From Anaerolineales bacterium UBA4826 (lineage in GTDB: Bacteria > Chloroflexota > Anaerolineae > UBA4142), in NCBI GenBank assembly GCA_002400365.1, contig DHFK01000189.1, positions 1 to 21,895 on the forward strand: 21,895 nucleotides of DNA. The letters are read 5' to 3'. The notes beneath the pieces are model-generated. The model had not been told where the DNA came from. It did no database searches and was given only the letters and a program-made list of their open reading frames with translations. Position numbers and translations under genes: made by a program. Shown here in pieces: positions 8,057 to 15,657 of the stretch (the first letter of the stretch is position 1; each line of letters begins with the position of its first letter).

Positions 8057-9472
8057 TTAGTTATCCTTGTACTTGTCTGCCGGAACGAAGACCCACTTGC
8101 CTTTTTCGATCTTCACCAGCACCAACGATTCCTTCGCGATGCCCGTGTGGTCTGTCGCGGACATGTTGAAGACGCCGCTGATGCCGATAAAATTCTTGAG
8201 CCCTTCGTAGCAGTCGCGCACTTTGGCTGCCTCGGAACCGACTTTGCCAAAGCAGGTCACCGCCATCTGGATGCCATCCCACGCGTGTCCGCCGAAGGTG
8301 CTGATCGGCGCGTCCTTTGTGAACGCTTTATAGTCTTTGATGTACTGCAGCAACACCTTCTTCTGTGGATCCGCGTCAGGCAGGGTGTCGGCAACCAAAA
8401 CCTTGCCGATGGGGAAGAGCACGCCATCCGCATCGGCTTTCGCCAGGTCAATGAACGCCTGCGCGCCGATGCCGTGGTTGTGGACGATGGGGATCTTGAA
8501 ACCGAGTTCGCGGAACTGTACGGTGATCGCCGCGCCCTCCGCCGAGGTCGCATGGACGACGAGACCGCCCGGGTTCAAGCCCTTGATCTTGGTCAGTTGC
8601 GCTCGAAAGTCCTTGTCGCCCGGCTGGAACAACTCATCCGCGACAATCTCGATGCCGGCTTCCTTGTAGAGCGCTTTCATACCGAGGCGGGAGTCGAGAC
8701 CGAAGGCATTGTTGACGCCCAGCGAGGCGACCTTCTTGACCCCCTTCGCCTTCCAGTAGTCCGCCTGAACCGAGGAGACGGGGTAGTTCTCCTGCGGCGT
8801 CTTGAAGACCCAAGGCAACACCACGCCAACTTTGATATCCGGGTTTGCCTTCATCAGGTCTTCCTCTTTGGCGCCGTAGAGGCGCGCCAGATAGACCCAC
8901 GTTTCCCCCGCGCTCGCAGTGTGATCCGGCTTGCCTGGGATCTTGACCACTGTTCCGGCAGTCAGGGCGGGGTAGACGATCGCGCTCGAGGAGGCGTAAC
9001 TGATCATCGGGATTTTGGCTTTCTCCGCCTCCGCCGCCATGGCGATGCTCATCGGGCTGCCGCTCGCGCCCTGGAGGGTATGCACCTTGTCCTGCTCGAG
9101 CAATTTCTTCGCCGCGGTGACGGCTTTGGTCGTGTCGCTCGCGTCATCCTCGACGATCACTTCGAGTTTGTGCATCAAGCCGTCCGGTCCCTTGATGCCG
9201 CCGGCTTTGTTGACTTGGTCCATGATCATCAGCGCGCTGTCTCGCTCCGGAACGCCGAGCGATGACTGTGCGCCGGTCACGGAAACCACCACCCCGATCT
9301 TGTACGTGGCTGGCACTGCCGTGGGCGCAGGCGGTTTGGTCGGCTCAGGCGCCTTTGTCGGTGGCACAGGCGTTGGCACCGGGGTCGGCGTCGGCGCGGG
9401 CGCGCACGCGGCAACCACCGCCACGAGCAACAGACTCACTGCCACCACCAGCAAAACGTGTCGTGCGTTCAT
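8057..9472 (-). CDS. livK: Liv-type ABC transporter substrate-binding lipoprotein
   Basis: This 471-residue exported protein captures substrate for the LivHMGF importer. Residues 1-23 form a lipoprotein signal peptide: positively charged start, hydrophobic core VLLVVAVSLLLVAVV and lipobox AAC, with Cys23 as the likely lipidation site. A linker of roughly 30 residues rich in Pro, Thr and Ala follows, a style common in Chloroflexota lipoproteins. The rest is a type I periplasmic-binding fold (YKIGVVVSVTGAQSSLGVPE near residue 56, EVIVEDDASDTTKAV, then the ASGSPMSIAMA region). The ATG at 9470-9472 has an excellent AAGGAGG. The gene is first of the five-gene importer operon. The ligand cannot be assigned from sequence; aromatic amino or carboxylic acids are suggested only by the neighbours. 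Confidence 0.92.
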   Translation of the reverse strand: MNARHVLLVVAVSLLLVAVVAACAPAPTPTPVPTPVPPTKAPEPTKPPAPTAVPATYKIGVVVSVTGAQSSLGVPERDSALMIMDQVNKAGGIKGPDGLMHKLEVIVEDDASDTTKAVTAAKKLLEQDKVHTLQGASGSPMSIAMAAEAEKAKIPMISYASSSAIVYPALTAGTVVKIPGKPDHTASAGETWVYLARLYGAKEEDLMKANPDIKVGVVLPWVFKTPQENYPVSSVQADYWKAKGVKKVASLGVNNAFGLDSRLGMKALYKEAGIEIVADELFQPGDKDFRAQLTKIKGLNPGGLVVHATSAEGAAITVQFRELGFKIPIVHNHGIGAQAFIDLAKADADGVLFPIGKVLVADTLPDADPQKKVLLQYIKDYKAFTKDAPISTFGGHAWDGIQMAVTCFGKVGSEAAKVRDCYEGLKNFIGISGVFNMSATDHTGIAKESLVLVKIEKGKWVFVPADKYKDN

Positions 9473-9731
9473 TTCTGCTCCTCCTTTTCATTGGAGATTG
9501 GAGATTAGAGATTGAAGGCTCGCCGTGAAGCATGGTCGAACGGTTAGAGCGTTGGTCTCCTCTCTCTCCTTTTGCATGTTTCTCTCTTCCATCAGATTCG
9601 AACCATTCTCAATTCACAGCAGACACATCACCCCCTTCCCTCACCCTCATCCCCCATCCCCCATCCCCCTCTCCTGATGCACAGCTCAGCATTAGGAGAG
9701 GGGGATGGGGGCAAGGGGGTTAGGGGTGAGG
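9473..9731. other. Longest intergenic gap, between livK and paaK2
   Basis: This 259-base gap is the longest gene-free stretch. It contains a GGAGATT-type stutter at 9493-9513, a pyrimidine-rich middle and the long hairpin at 9658-9711. A livK promoter is expected here, but I found no convincing -35/-10 pair on the minus strand. No open frame in it looks like a gene. Confidence 0.6.
9658..9711. repeat. Long G/C-rich hairpin downstream of paaK2
   Basis: An 18-base perfect inverted repeat (9658-9675 with 9694-9711) extends inward by four more pairs to an eight-base loop at 9681-9688. It starts 21 bases past the paaK2 stop and could protect or end that transcript, although no T-run follows on the minus strand. 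The flanking word at 9714-9731 nearly matches the one beside the paaK1 stop at 4-21. Confidence 0.85.
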
Positions 9732-11006
9732 TTACGCTTTACGCCTATCCACCACACGCACCGCCTTGCCGGGCGGACGCGGCAGTTCGCCCACTTTGAC
9801 GAACTGCGGCTTGAGCGACAATCCGACATAGTCGTATAGTTCGCGCTGGATGCGCGCCGGTTGTTCGGAAGAGAGAGGAGCCATCGTCTCGACAATCAAA
9901 TCAATCGTCTCATTGCCGCGTTCATCGCGATCCAGGACGATTTGATAATCTGCGGCAACGCCGTTCTGACGCAACAGCAAGGCTTCAACCTGACTCGGAT
10001 AAAAGTTCACACCCTTGAAAATGATCATATCGTCGGTACGACCCTTGAACCGGTCGACGCGGATGTGCGTGCGCCCACACGCGCAGCGGTCGCGCGAGAG
10101 GACGCGCGTGATGTCGCCGGTGCGAAAGCGGAGGAGCGGCAGCGCTTCGCGCGTCAGCGTCGTAATCACCATCTCGCCTTCTTTGCCGTCATCCAAAACC
10201 GCGCCGGTCTGTGGGTCAATGATTTCGACGATATAGTGGTCTTCCCAAACGTGGATGCCCTGATGTGCGATGCAGTCAATCCCCATCCCCACGCCGCCGG
10301 TCTCGGTCATCCCGATGATGTCGAACGCCTCGATCCCCATCTCGCGCTCGATTTTCTTGCGCAACTCGTCGCTCCACATCTCCGAGCCGAACAGGCCCAC
10401 GCGCAGTTTCGTCTTGCGAAAATCAAAGTTCTCCTCGCGCGCCGCCTCGATCAAGCGAATCGGATACGTGGCAATCGCGGTGATAGCCGTCACGCCCAGG
10501 TCTTGCATCAGTTGCAGTTGCAGCAACGTCCGACCCGGACCGACCGGAATGTAAAACGCGCCGATGGTTTCCGCGCCAAAGTGAAAGCCAAAGCCGCCAT
10601 TGGGCAAACCGAACGATGGAGTGATTTGAATCACGTCGTCGCGCGTGACGCCAGCGGCAGTGTAGCAGCGCGCCATCGTCTCACCCCACTGCCGGATGTC
10701 GTCGCGGGTGTACGGGCAAATCACCGGCTTGCCGGTCGTGCCAGAACTCATCTGCATGCGCGCGAAATCTTTCTGCGGCACGCACGCCAAGCCAAACGGA
10801 TACGCCGCGCGCAAGTCGGCTTTGGTCAGCAGCGGCAGGCGTTGCAAATCCGCGAGCGCGGTGATTGAATCCGGCTGTGGGCGTCCGAGTGTCTCGTAGT
10901 ACGCCGGATTGTGTGCAGCGATGCGCGCGAGGTTCTCACGCACGCGCGTCAACTGCAATCGCTCCAGATCGCCACGCTCCATCGCTTCCAAGTGTTGCTG
11001 CCACAT
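9732..11006 (-). CDS. paaK: Phenylacetate-CoA ligase, copy 2
   Basis: This 424-residue AMP-forming aryl-CoA ligase is a diverged paralogue of the copy at 24-1358. It shows [14 protein letters not shown] near residue 87, the adenylate motif IIGMTETGGVG, LLRFRTGD, GRTDDMIIFKGVNFYPSQVE and the C-terminal PPGKAVRVVDRRK. In the two copies the motif after the P-loop differs (VGPYT versus ICPYT), and RTRD of copy 1 is RTGD here, so substrate preferences may differ. The ATG at 11004-11006 is chosen because GGAG lies nine bases upstream and the protein then begins MWQQ, as is usual for PaaK. An ATG 19 codons earlier lies in an inverted-repeat junction and is less likely. It closes the first ior-paaK module, directly before the Liv operon. 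Confidence 0.92.
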   Translation of the reverse strand: MWQQHLEAMERGDLERLQLTRVRENLARIAAHNPAYYETLGRPQPDSITALADLQRLPLLTKADLRAAYPFGLACVPQKDFARMQMSSGTTGKPVICPYTRDDIRQWGETMARCYTAAGVTRDDVIQITPSFGLPNGGFGFHFGAETIGAFYIPVGPGRTLLQLQLMQDLGVTAITAIATYPIRLIEAAREENFDFRKTKLRVGLFGSEMWSDELRKKIEREMGIEAFDIIGMTETGGVGMGIDCIAHQGIHVWEDHYIVEIIDPQTGAVLDDGKEGEMVITTLTREALPLLRFRTGDITRVLSRDRCACGRTHIRVDRFKGRTDDMIIFKGVNFYPSQVEALLLRQNGVAADYQIVLDRDERGNETIDLIVETMAPLSSEQPARIQRELYDYVGLSLKPQFVKVGELPRPPGKAVRVVDRRKA

Positions 11007-11024
11007 CGTTTCACTCTCCGAGTG

Positions 11025-11058
11025 AATGAGCCAATTTCCAACTACTATTTGGCTCATT
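11025..11058. repeat. 10-bp inverted repeat between iorB2 and paaK2
   Basis: Perfect arms AATGAGCCAA (11025-11034) and its complement (11049-11058) flank a 14-base loop. A related CATTGG word stutters on to about 11075. It lies in the 63-base gap between the iorB2 stop and the preferred paaK2 start. Confidence 0.75.
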
Positions 11059-11069
11059 GGCACATTGGT

Positions 11070-11642
11070 TCATTGGAGTGCTCTCTGCCCTTCCGCAAAC
11101 GCGCGCTGATTGAGTTCCAGAAATTTCGCCGGGATACGCTGGCGCAGCACGCTGTCCCAGGTTTCCGCCTTCAGCGGAATGAACTTGGACACTGCGCCTA
11201 GCATCACCAAACTCGCCACGCGCTCATTGCCCAGCCGCCGCGCTATTTCCGTCGCATTCACGGTTAGCACGCGGAATGGTTTCGTTTTCATAAAGCCGAT
11301 GGGATCGTCGGGATACTTGACGGTCGTGTTCAGGTACGTCGGCTCGATGCGATGGTCGTTGACGATGATTACGCCGCCCGGCTTCAAGTAATGCGCGTGC
11401 CGCACCGCTTCCAATTTTTCGAACGCCAACATCACGTCCACCTGCCCGCGGAGATTCAGCGGCGAGTACACGCGCGCGCCAAAACGAATGTGGCTGACGA
11501 CCGCGCCGCCGCGCTGCGCCGCGCCGTGCACCTCGCCTTGTTTCACATCGTAACCTTCGGCAGCGGCGACCAGCGCGAGTACCTCGCTTGCCAACACGAC
11601 GCCCTGCCCACCTACGCCGGCGAAAAGTAAGTTGTGTGTCAT
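11070..11642 (-). CDS. iorB: Indolepyruvate:ferredoxin oxidoreductase beta subunit, copy 2
   Basis: This 190-residue IorB paralogue carries FAGVGGQGVVLASEVLAL at the N-terminus and VHGAAQRGGAVVSHIRFG near residues 38-55, the two family signatures. It should pair with the iorA2 product as an arylpyruvate:ferredoxin oxidoreductase. Two ATGs are possible, at 11648 and 11642. The second is preferred because AGGG sits six bases upstream of it, while that same element abuts the first. Copy 1 has HGFSQRGGVVESH where this has HGAAQRGGAVVSH, a conservative difference. A thioesterase gene lies between it and iorA2; paaK2 follows after 63 bases. Confidence 0.92.
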   Translation of the reverse strand: MTHNLLFAGVGGQGVVLASEVLALVAAAEGYDVKQGEVHGAAQRGGAVVSHIRFGARVYSPLNLRGQVDVMLAFEKLEAVRHAHYLKPGGVIIVNDHRIEPTYLNTTVKYPDDPIGFMKTKPFRVLTVNATEIARRLGNERVASLVMLGAVSKFIPLKAETWDSVLRQRIPAKFLELNQRAFAEGQRALQ

Positions 11643-11650
11643 TGCCATCC

Positions 11651-11683
11651 CTCACGCATCACGATTCACGCATCACGTTTTAC
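11651..11683. repeat. CACGCATCACG stutter repeat at the PaaI/iorB2 junction
   Basis: The word CACGCATCACG occurs twice (from 11653 and 11667), and the second copy is part of a 17-base word, CACGCATCACGTTTTAC (11667-11683), found exactly again at 4381-4397. It covers the last codons and stop of the thioesterase gene, so repeat sequence has been absorbed into a coding end. Confidence 0.75.
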
Positions 11684-12133
11684 AAACCATTCCTTCTTCC
11701 GATACGCCGTCGCCTGCGCCACGGCGACCAACTTGCCGCGCGCGTCCGTCACGCCCAGGTGATACAGCCCGATGCGCGCGCTCAGCGCTTCTTCTTTCGC
11801 CTCGGCGATCAAATTCGCTCCGACGGGGACCGCTTCGATGAAATTGATTTTTACTTCGAGCGCGAGCGCGGTCTGCCCGTACGAATTGCACGCCGCCGCG
11901 AACGCGAAATCCGCCAGCGTGAAAATCGCCGCGCCGTGCGCGATGTTATGCGCGTTCACCATGTCTTCGCGCACGACCATCGCGCACTTGGCGTATCCCT
12001 CGCGCAAATCGAGCAACTCAATGCCCAACGACTCGGCAAACTTGTCGTTCTTAAGGTGCCGCCAAACCTCCCGCGCGACGCGCCGGCGTTTTTTGCTGGC
12101 GACTGTTGACTGTCTACTGTTGACTGATCTCAC
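11666..12133 (-). CDS. PaaI-like hotdog-fold acyl-CoA thioesterase
   Basis: This protein of about 155 residues resembles PaaI thioesterases, which hydrolyse aryl-CoA esters such as phenylacetyl-CoA and relieve CoA trapping. The conserved block is NAHNIAHGAAIFTLADFAFA: the usual HGG is HGA here, and the TLAD aspartate expected in catalysis is kept. ALALEVKINFIEAVPVG and the C-terminal RIGLYHLGVTD strand complete the hotdog fold. The start is uncertain. GTG at 12131-12133 overlaps the iorA2 stop as GTGA and is preferred for coupling, but the first 20 or so residues run through a stutter repeat (12101-12126). An ATG lies 20 codons upstream inside iorA2. It occupies the same slot between iorA and iorB that the four-helix-bundle gene fills in the other module. 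Confidence 0.85.
   Translation of the reverse strand: MRSVNSRQSTVASKKRRRVAREVWRHLKNDKFAESLGIELLDLREGYAKCAMVVREDMVNAHNIAHGAAIFTLADFAFAAACNSYGQTALALEVKINFIEAVPVGANLIAEAKEEALSARIGLYHLGVTDARGKLVAVAQATAYRKKEWFVKRDA
12101..12126. repeat. ACTGTTGACTG direct repeat at the iorA2/PaaI junction
   Basis: Two exact 11-base copies at 12102-12112 and 12116-12126 are separated by three bases. They fall within the first codons of the thioesterase reading frame, just after the iorA2 stop, which makes the true N-terminus of that protein doubtful. Confidence 0.75.
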
Positions 12134-13923
12134 GCGCCCCACGGCTTGCCATCCACGCGCACGATACATTCGGGCGGACAGACTGCCGCGCACAGCGTAC
12201 AGCCGACGCAGATGTTGGGATCAATGAGCGCTTTCGGTCGCGGCTTTTGGCTTGCGCTCGCGCGGTAGGTTTCCGGGCTTGTCAAGATCGCCGGACAGCC
12301 GGTGTGGAAACACAACCCGCAAGCGATACATTCTTCCGCGATCACCGTGAACGCGACCTTCGGCTTGGCTTTTTCTTCGGGAATGAGAACGCAGGGACCC
12401 TCCGAAATCACGACGGCGGGTCCGTCGAACTTGATTGCCTCGCGTACCGCCGCCGTCACTTCTTCCGGGCGAAATGCGTTCGCGTGCTTGACGAACTCGA
12501 CGCCAATCGCGCGGCAAAGCGTTTCATAGTCAACTTTTTTCGTCGGCTGGCCATGAATGTCTTTGCCGGTGCCGGCGTGATCCTCCTGCCCGGTCATCCC
12601 CGTCGTGCGATTGTCCATGATGACGACGGTCGTCTTGCCGCCGTTGTACACTGCGTCCATCAGCGGCTGGATCCCGCCGTGCAAAAAAGTCGAATCGCCG
12701 ATGACCGCGAGCGTTTTCTGCTCGCCGGCTCTTTCAAAGCCGTACGCGTGACCGATCGAACCGCCCATTTCAAACGACGTGTTCATCGTGTTGTACGGCG
12801 GCAGTCCGCCGAGCGTATAGCAGCCGATGTCGCCGGTGACCGTGATGCCGGGGATGCGATTGAGCGAGGTGAACGTGCCGCGATGCGGACAACCGATGCA
12901 CAGCATCGGCGGACGCGCGGGCGTGGGAATCTCTTTGGAAAAATCGGTCGGCGCAACCGTGCCGTGGATTTGCTGCGCGATGATTTCGGGCAGCAGTTCG
13001 CCGACGTTCGTGAACCGTTCCTTGCCGACGACATTCCGCACGCCCCAGTATTTGATTTGCTCTTCGAGGAATGGCTCGCTCTCTTCGACGACGTACACTT
13101 GATCGTACCGGGCGCAGAAATCGAGAATCTTTTGCTTGGGCAGCGGGAACGTCATCCCCAGTTTGAGAAAATCGGGATCGGGCAGCACCTCGCGCGCGTA
13201 CTGATAGACGACGCCGCTCGTGATGACGCCATAGTCTGCATTGCCCGTTCCCTTTTCGACATAGTTCGCCGGACATTCTTCCGCGTACTGTTCCAGCGCG
13301 CGCAACTTGTTTTCCAGCGGCCCGCGATGCGCTTTGGCGAATGGCGGCACAACCCATTTCAAATTATCTTTGACGAATGGCTTTTTCGGAAACGTCACGC
13401 GCGCGCCGGGCTCGACCAAGCCCTTGGTGTGCGCGAGCCGCATCGTCACGCGCACCAGCACCGGCGTCGCGAACAGATCGCTGATTTGGTACGCCAGCGG
13501 GATGAAATCCTTCGCCTCTTGCGTATCCGACGGCTCGAGCAGCGGCACTTTGGCGAACTTGGCAAAGTAGCGATTGTCTTGCTCGTTCTGCGAACTGTGC
13601 GTGCCGGGATCGTCCGCGCTCAGGACGACAAAGCCGGCATTCGTCCCCCCGTACGGAAAGACCATGAACGAGTCCGCCGCGACGTTAAGCCCGACGTGTT
13701 TCACCGAGACGAACGCGCGCACGCCGGCGATCGCCGCGCCCATCGCTTCGTCGAACGCGACTTTTTCGTTGACCGACCACTGCGCGTGAACATCGGGATA
13801 ATGCGCCAGACTCTCGAGGATTTCGGTCGCCGGCGTGCCCGGGTAACTCGCCGCGAAAACGACGCCCGCTTCCCAGACGCCGCGCGCGAGCGCTTGATCG
13901 CCGGACATTAGTTGCTTGGTCAT
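12130..13923 (-). CDS. iorA: Indolepyruvate:ferredoxin oxidoreductase alpha subunit, copy 2
   Basis: This 597-residue thiamine-diphosphate-dependent catalytic subunit is a full-length paralogue of the 2545-4329 product. It has FAASYPGTPATEIL at the N-terminus, MLCIGCPHRGTFTSL in the middle, the cofactor motif GDSTFLHGGIQPL, ITGMTGQEDHAGTG-like sequence after it, and a ferredoxin domain with CIACGLCFHTGCP (near 532) and CVGCTLCAAVCPPEC (near 572). Two [4Fe-4S] clusters are expected. The ATG at 13921-13923 has AAAGGAG upstream. The stop overlaps the preferred GTG start of the thioesterase gene. Divergence from copy 1 (for example TGQEDHAGTG versus TGQQQNPGTG near the active site) suggests a different preferred arylpyruvate, which is inference. 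Confidence 0.94.
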   Translation of the reverse strand: MTKQLMSGDQALARGVWEAGVVFAASYPGTPATEILESLAHYPDVHAQWSVNEKVAFDEAMGAAIAGVRAFVSVKHVGLNVAADSFMVFPYGGTNAGFVVLSADDPGTHSSQNEQDNRYFAKFAKVPLLEPSDTQEAKDFIPLAYQISDLFATPVLVRVTMRLAHTKGLVEPGARVTFPKKPFVKDNLKWVVPPFAKAHRGPLENKLRALEQYAEECPANYVEKGTGNADYGVITSGVVYQYAREVLPDPDFLKLGMTFPLPKQKILDFCARYDQVYVVEESEPFLEEQIKYWGVRNVVGKERFTNVGELLPEIIAQQIHGTVAPTDFSKEIPTPARPPMLCIGCPHRGTFTSLNRIPGITVTGDIGCYTLGGLPPYNTMNTSFEMGGSIGHAYGFERAGEQKTLAVIGDSTFLHGGIQPLMDAVYNGGKTTVVIMDNRTTGMTGQEDHAGTGKDIHGQPTKKVDYETLCRAIGVEFVKHANAFRPEEVTAAVREAIKFDGPAVVISEGPCVLIPEEKAKPKVAFTVIAEECIACGLCFHTGCPAILTSPETYRASASQKPRPKALIDPNICVGCTLCAAVCPPECIVRVDGKPWGA

Positions 13924-13950
13924 CTAAACAACTCCTTTGCCATTTCGTTC

Positions 13951-14038
13951 AAGCATGAAGGCGGAAGGATGAAGGATGAAAAACGATTTGTCATGATGTG
14001 ATTTTTTCATCCTTCATTCCTCATCCTTCATCCTTCGG
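13951..14038. repeat. GGATGAA/TTCATCC inverted stutter repeat upstream of iorA2
   Basis: Tandem GGATGAA words at 13962-13983 face tandem TTCATCC words at 14003-14037. The best core is a 15-base perfect pairing, 13969-13983 with 14003-14017, around a 19-base loop, and other registers also pair. It fills most of the 104-base gap between the hydrolase gene and iorA2 and runs into the hydrolase 3' end. Confidence 0.8.
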
Positions 14039-14876
14039 AGAGTCCCAGCACTCGTGCCGCGTTCCCGCCCAACATCTTCTCCAGCGTGCTCTCCTTCAAC
14101 GGCAACTTGCGAATCATCTCCAGATTGCGCTTGATGTACGGCATCCCGGGCCAGTCCGAGCCAAAGATGATCTTGTCCGCATTGCGCTCTAATTCTGGAA
14201 AGTAATCGAGCAAGCGCTGCGGCGGCAGCCCCGCGATTTCCATGTACACGTTTTCGTGCAGACGCGAGAGAAAGAACGCGCGATCGTACCAAAAGCCGCG
14301 CCCGCTGTGCGCCATCACGATTTTCAGATTTGGAAAGTCCACCGCGACGTCGTCCAGCGCGAGCGGATCGCCGTATTTCAGTTTCGCGCCGCGAAAGACC
14401 GACGAGCCCGTGTGCACCATGACCGGAATGTTCAACGCCTGAGCGACGGCGTAGAGCGGATAGAGTTCGCGATCGTTCGTGTAAAAGTGCTGGTAGGTCG
14501 GATAGAGTTTCAGCCCGCGAAACCCTTCTTGGGTGATCAGGCGCTCCAACTCTTGCGCCGGATGCGCGCGCAAGCGATGATTCACACCGCAAAACGGAAT
14601 CAGCCGCTGGCTGCCGCGACAGAAATCGCGCACATAGTCGTTGGGCGTGATCCCAGTCGTGATGGGACTTTCTTCCGCCAGGATGACGGCATAGTTCACG
14701 CCGCACTCGGCCAGGTGCTTCTCTAGCGTCTCCTGCGACGCGGCAATCGAATTAAGGATGTGCTCGGGCCCCAGCGCGCGGTCTTGTTCGTTCAGGTTGT
14801 TGACGGCCCACTCGAAAACCCAGGAATGCCACATCTCCGAGCGACCGATGTGGATGTGAAAATCAACAATCATCAT
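14028..14876 (-). CDS. Amidohydrolase-2 family TIM-barrel metal-dependent hydrolase
   Basis: This 282-residue cytoplasmic protein has the metal-dependent hydrolase layout: MIVDFHIHIG at the N-terminus (HxH metal ligands), GFRGLKLYPTYQHF near 128, PVMVHTGSS (metal histidine), IVMAHSGRG, and the terminal IIFGSDWPGMPY with the catalytic-type aspartate. The family includes decarboxylases (gamma-resorcylate and ACMSD types) and lactonases, so hydrolysis or decarboxylation of a cyclic acid is possible; the actual reaction is unknown. The ATG at 14874-14876 overlaps the stop of the upstream dehydrogenase gene as ATGA, so the two are translationally coupled and probably act in one pathway. A second ATG follows immediately. 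No separate Shine-Dalgarno is obvious. Confidence 0.88.
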   Translation of the reverse strand: MMIVDFHIHIGRSEMWHSWVFEWAVNNLNEQDRALGPEHILNSIAASQETLEKHLAECGVNYAVILAEESPITTGITPNDYVRDFCRGSQRLIPFCGVNHRLRAHPAQELERLITQEGFRGLKLYPTYQHFYTNDRELYPLYAVAQALNIPVMVHTGSSVFRGAKLKYGDPLALDDVAVDFPNLKIVMAHSGRGFWYDRAFFLSRLHENVYMEIAGLPPQRLLDYFPELERNADKIIFGSDWPGMPYIKRNLEMIRKLPLKESTLEKMLGGNAARVLGLSEG

Positions 14877-15637
14877 CCCACCGTGCTATAGCCGCCGTCC
14901 ACGCTGAAAATCTGCCCGGTCATGTACGCCGCGAGATCCGATGCGACGAACAGAATCGCGTTCGCGATGTCAATCGGTTGACCGAGGCGGCGCAAGGGGT
15001 ACGCTTTGGCAAGTTTCTCCTCGCCGCCGGCTGCCGCGATAAAGCCGGCGGAGCCGGGTGTGTTCGTGACGCCCGGGGCGATGCCATTCACCGTGATATT
15101 GTACCGTCCGACTTCTTTCGCCAGGGCTTTGGTGAACGCCGCGACGCCGCCCTTGGAGGCAGAGTAGATGGACAGGTACGGCTCGCCGACGCGACCGGCG
15201 TCCGAGATCAGATTGACGATGCGCCCGGACTTTTGCTCCATCATCGGATCGAGCGCCGCGCGCGAGCAATACAATGTCCCATACAACGTGACATGAATGT
15301 CCTTGTCGTAATCTTGCGGCGTCAGATCCTTGAACAGTTTGCTCGTCCACACCGCGGCGTTGTTGACGAGAATGTCCACGCGCCCATGCGCGGACAGCGC
15401 GGCTTGCACCATCGCCTGCGCCTCCTCCGCGCGCGTGATATCGGTTTTCACCGCGACCGCCGTTCCGCCCTTGCCGCGAATTTCTTCCGCCACACTCTTG
15501 GCGCTCGCTTCATCCATGTCGGCGATGGTGAGGCACGCGCCGGCGCGCGCGAGCAGCAGCGCGGTCTCGCGTCCGATGCCGCGCCCGCTGCCGGTGACGA
15601 TTGCGCTTTTTCCGCTAAGATCAATTGTGACTGCCAT
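14873..15637 (-). CDS. Short-chain dehydrogenase/reductase, BadH-like
   Basis: This 254-residue classical SDR has the NAD(P)-binding TGSGRGIG near residue 15, LVNNAAVW, the catalytic Ser-Tyr-Lys set in NLISDAGRVGEP and YSASKGG, and the C-terminal MTGQIFSVDGGYSTVG. The SDAGRVG segment and overall length resemble, from memory, BadH (2-hydroxycyclohexanecarboxyl-CoA dehydrogenase) of alicyclic and benzoyl-CoA degradation, so a role in oxidising a hydroxylated ring-CoA intermediate is plausible but not proven. FabG-like or other alcohol dehydrogenase roles remain possible. The ATG at 15635-15637 has GGGAG eight bases upstream; the longer upstream frame has no family similarity. It overlaps the hydrolase start by four bases and follows the small CxxC gene by 20 bases. 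Confidence 0.9.
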   Translation of the reverse strand: MAVTIDLSGKSAIVTGSGRGIGRETALLLARAGACLTIADMDEASAKSVAEEIRGKGGTAVAVKTDITRAEEAQAMVQAALSAHGRVDILVNNAAVWTSKLFKDLTPQDYDKDIHVTLYGTLYCSRAALDPMMEQKSGRIVNLISDAGRVGEPYLSIYSASKGGVAAFTKALAKEVGRYNITVNGIAPGVTNTPGSAGFIAAAGGEEKLAKAYPLRRLGQPIDIANAILFVASDLAAYMTGQIFSVDGGYSTVG

Positions 15638-15657
15638 GGTTGACTCCCGATTGTATC

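Noticed and set aside
9530..9610. tRNA-like pieces in the livK/paaK2 gap: a D-arm-like GGTCGAACGGTTAGAGC and a GATTCGAACC resembling a T-loop
   Set aside because: Neither the T stem nor the D stem pairs properly on either strand, and no acceptor stem can be formed, so this is not a tRNA gene and not convincing even as a remnant.
9658..9711. Rho-independent terminator after paaK2, and likewise at 8017-8045 and 20292-20323
   Set aside because: The stems are strong, but no T-run follows on the minus strand, so I list them as hairpin repeats only.
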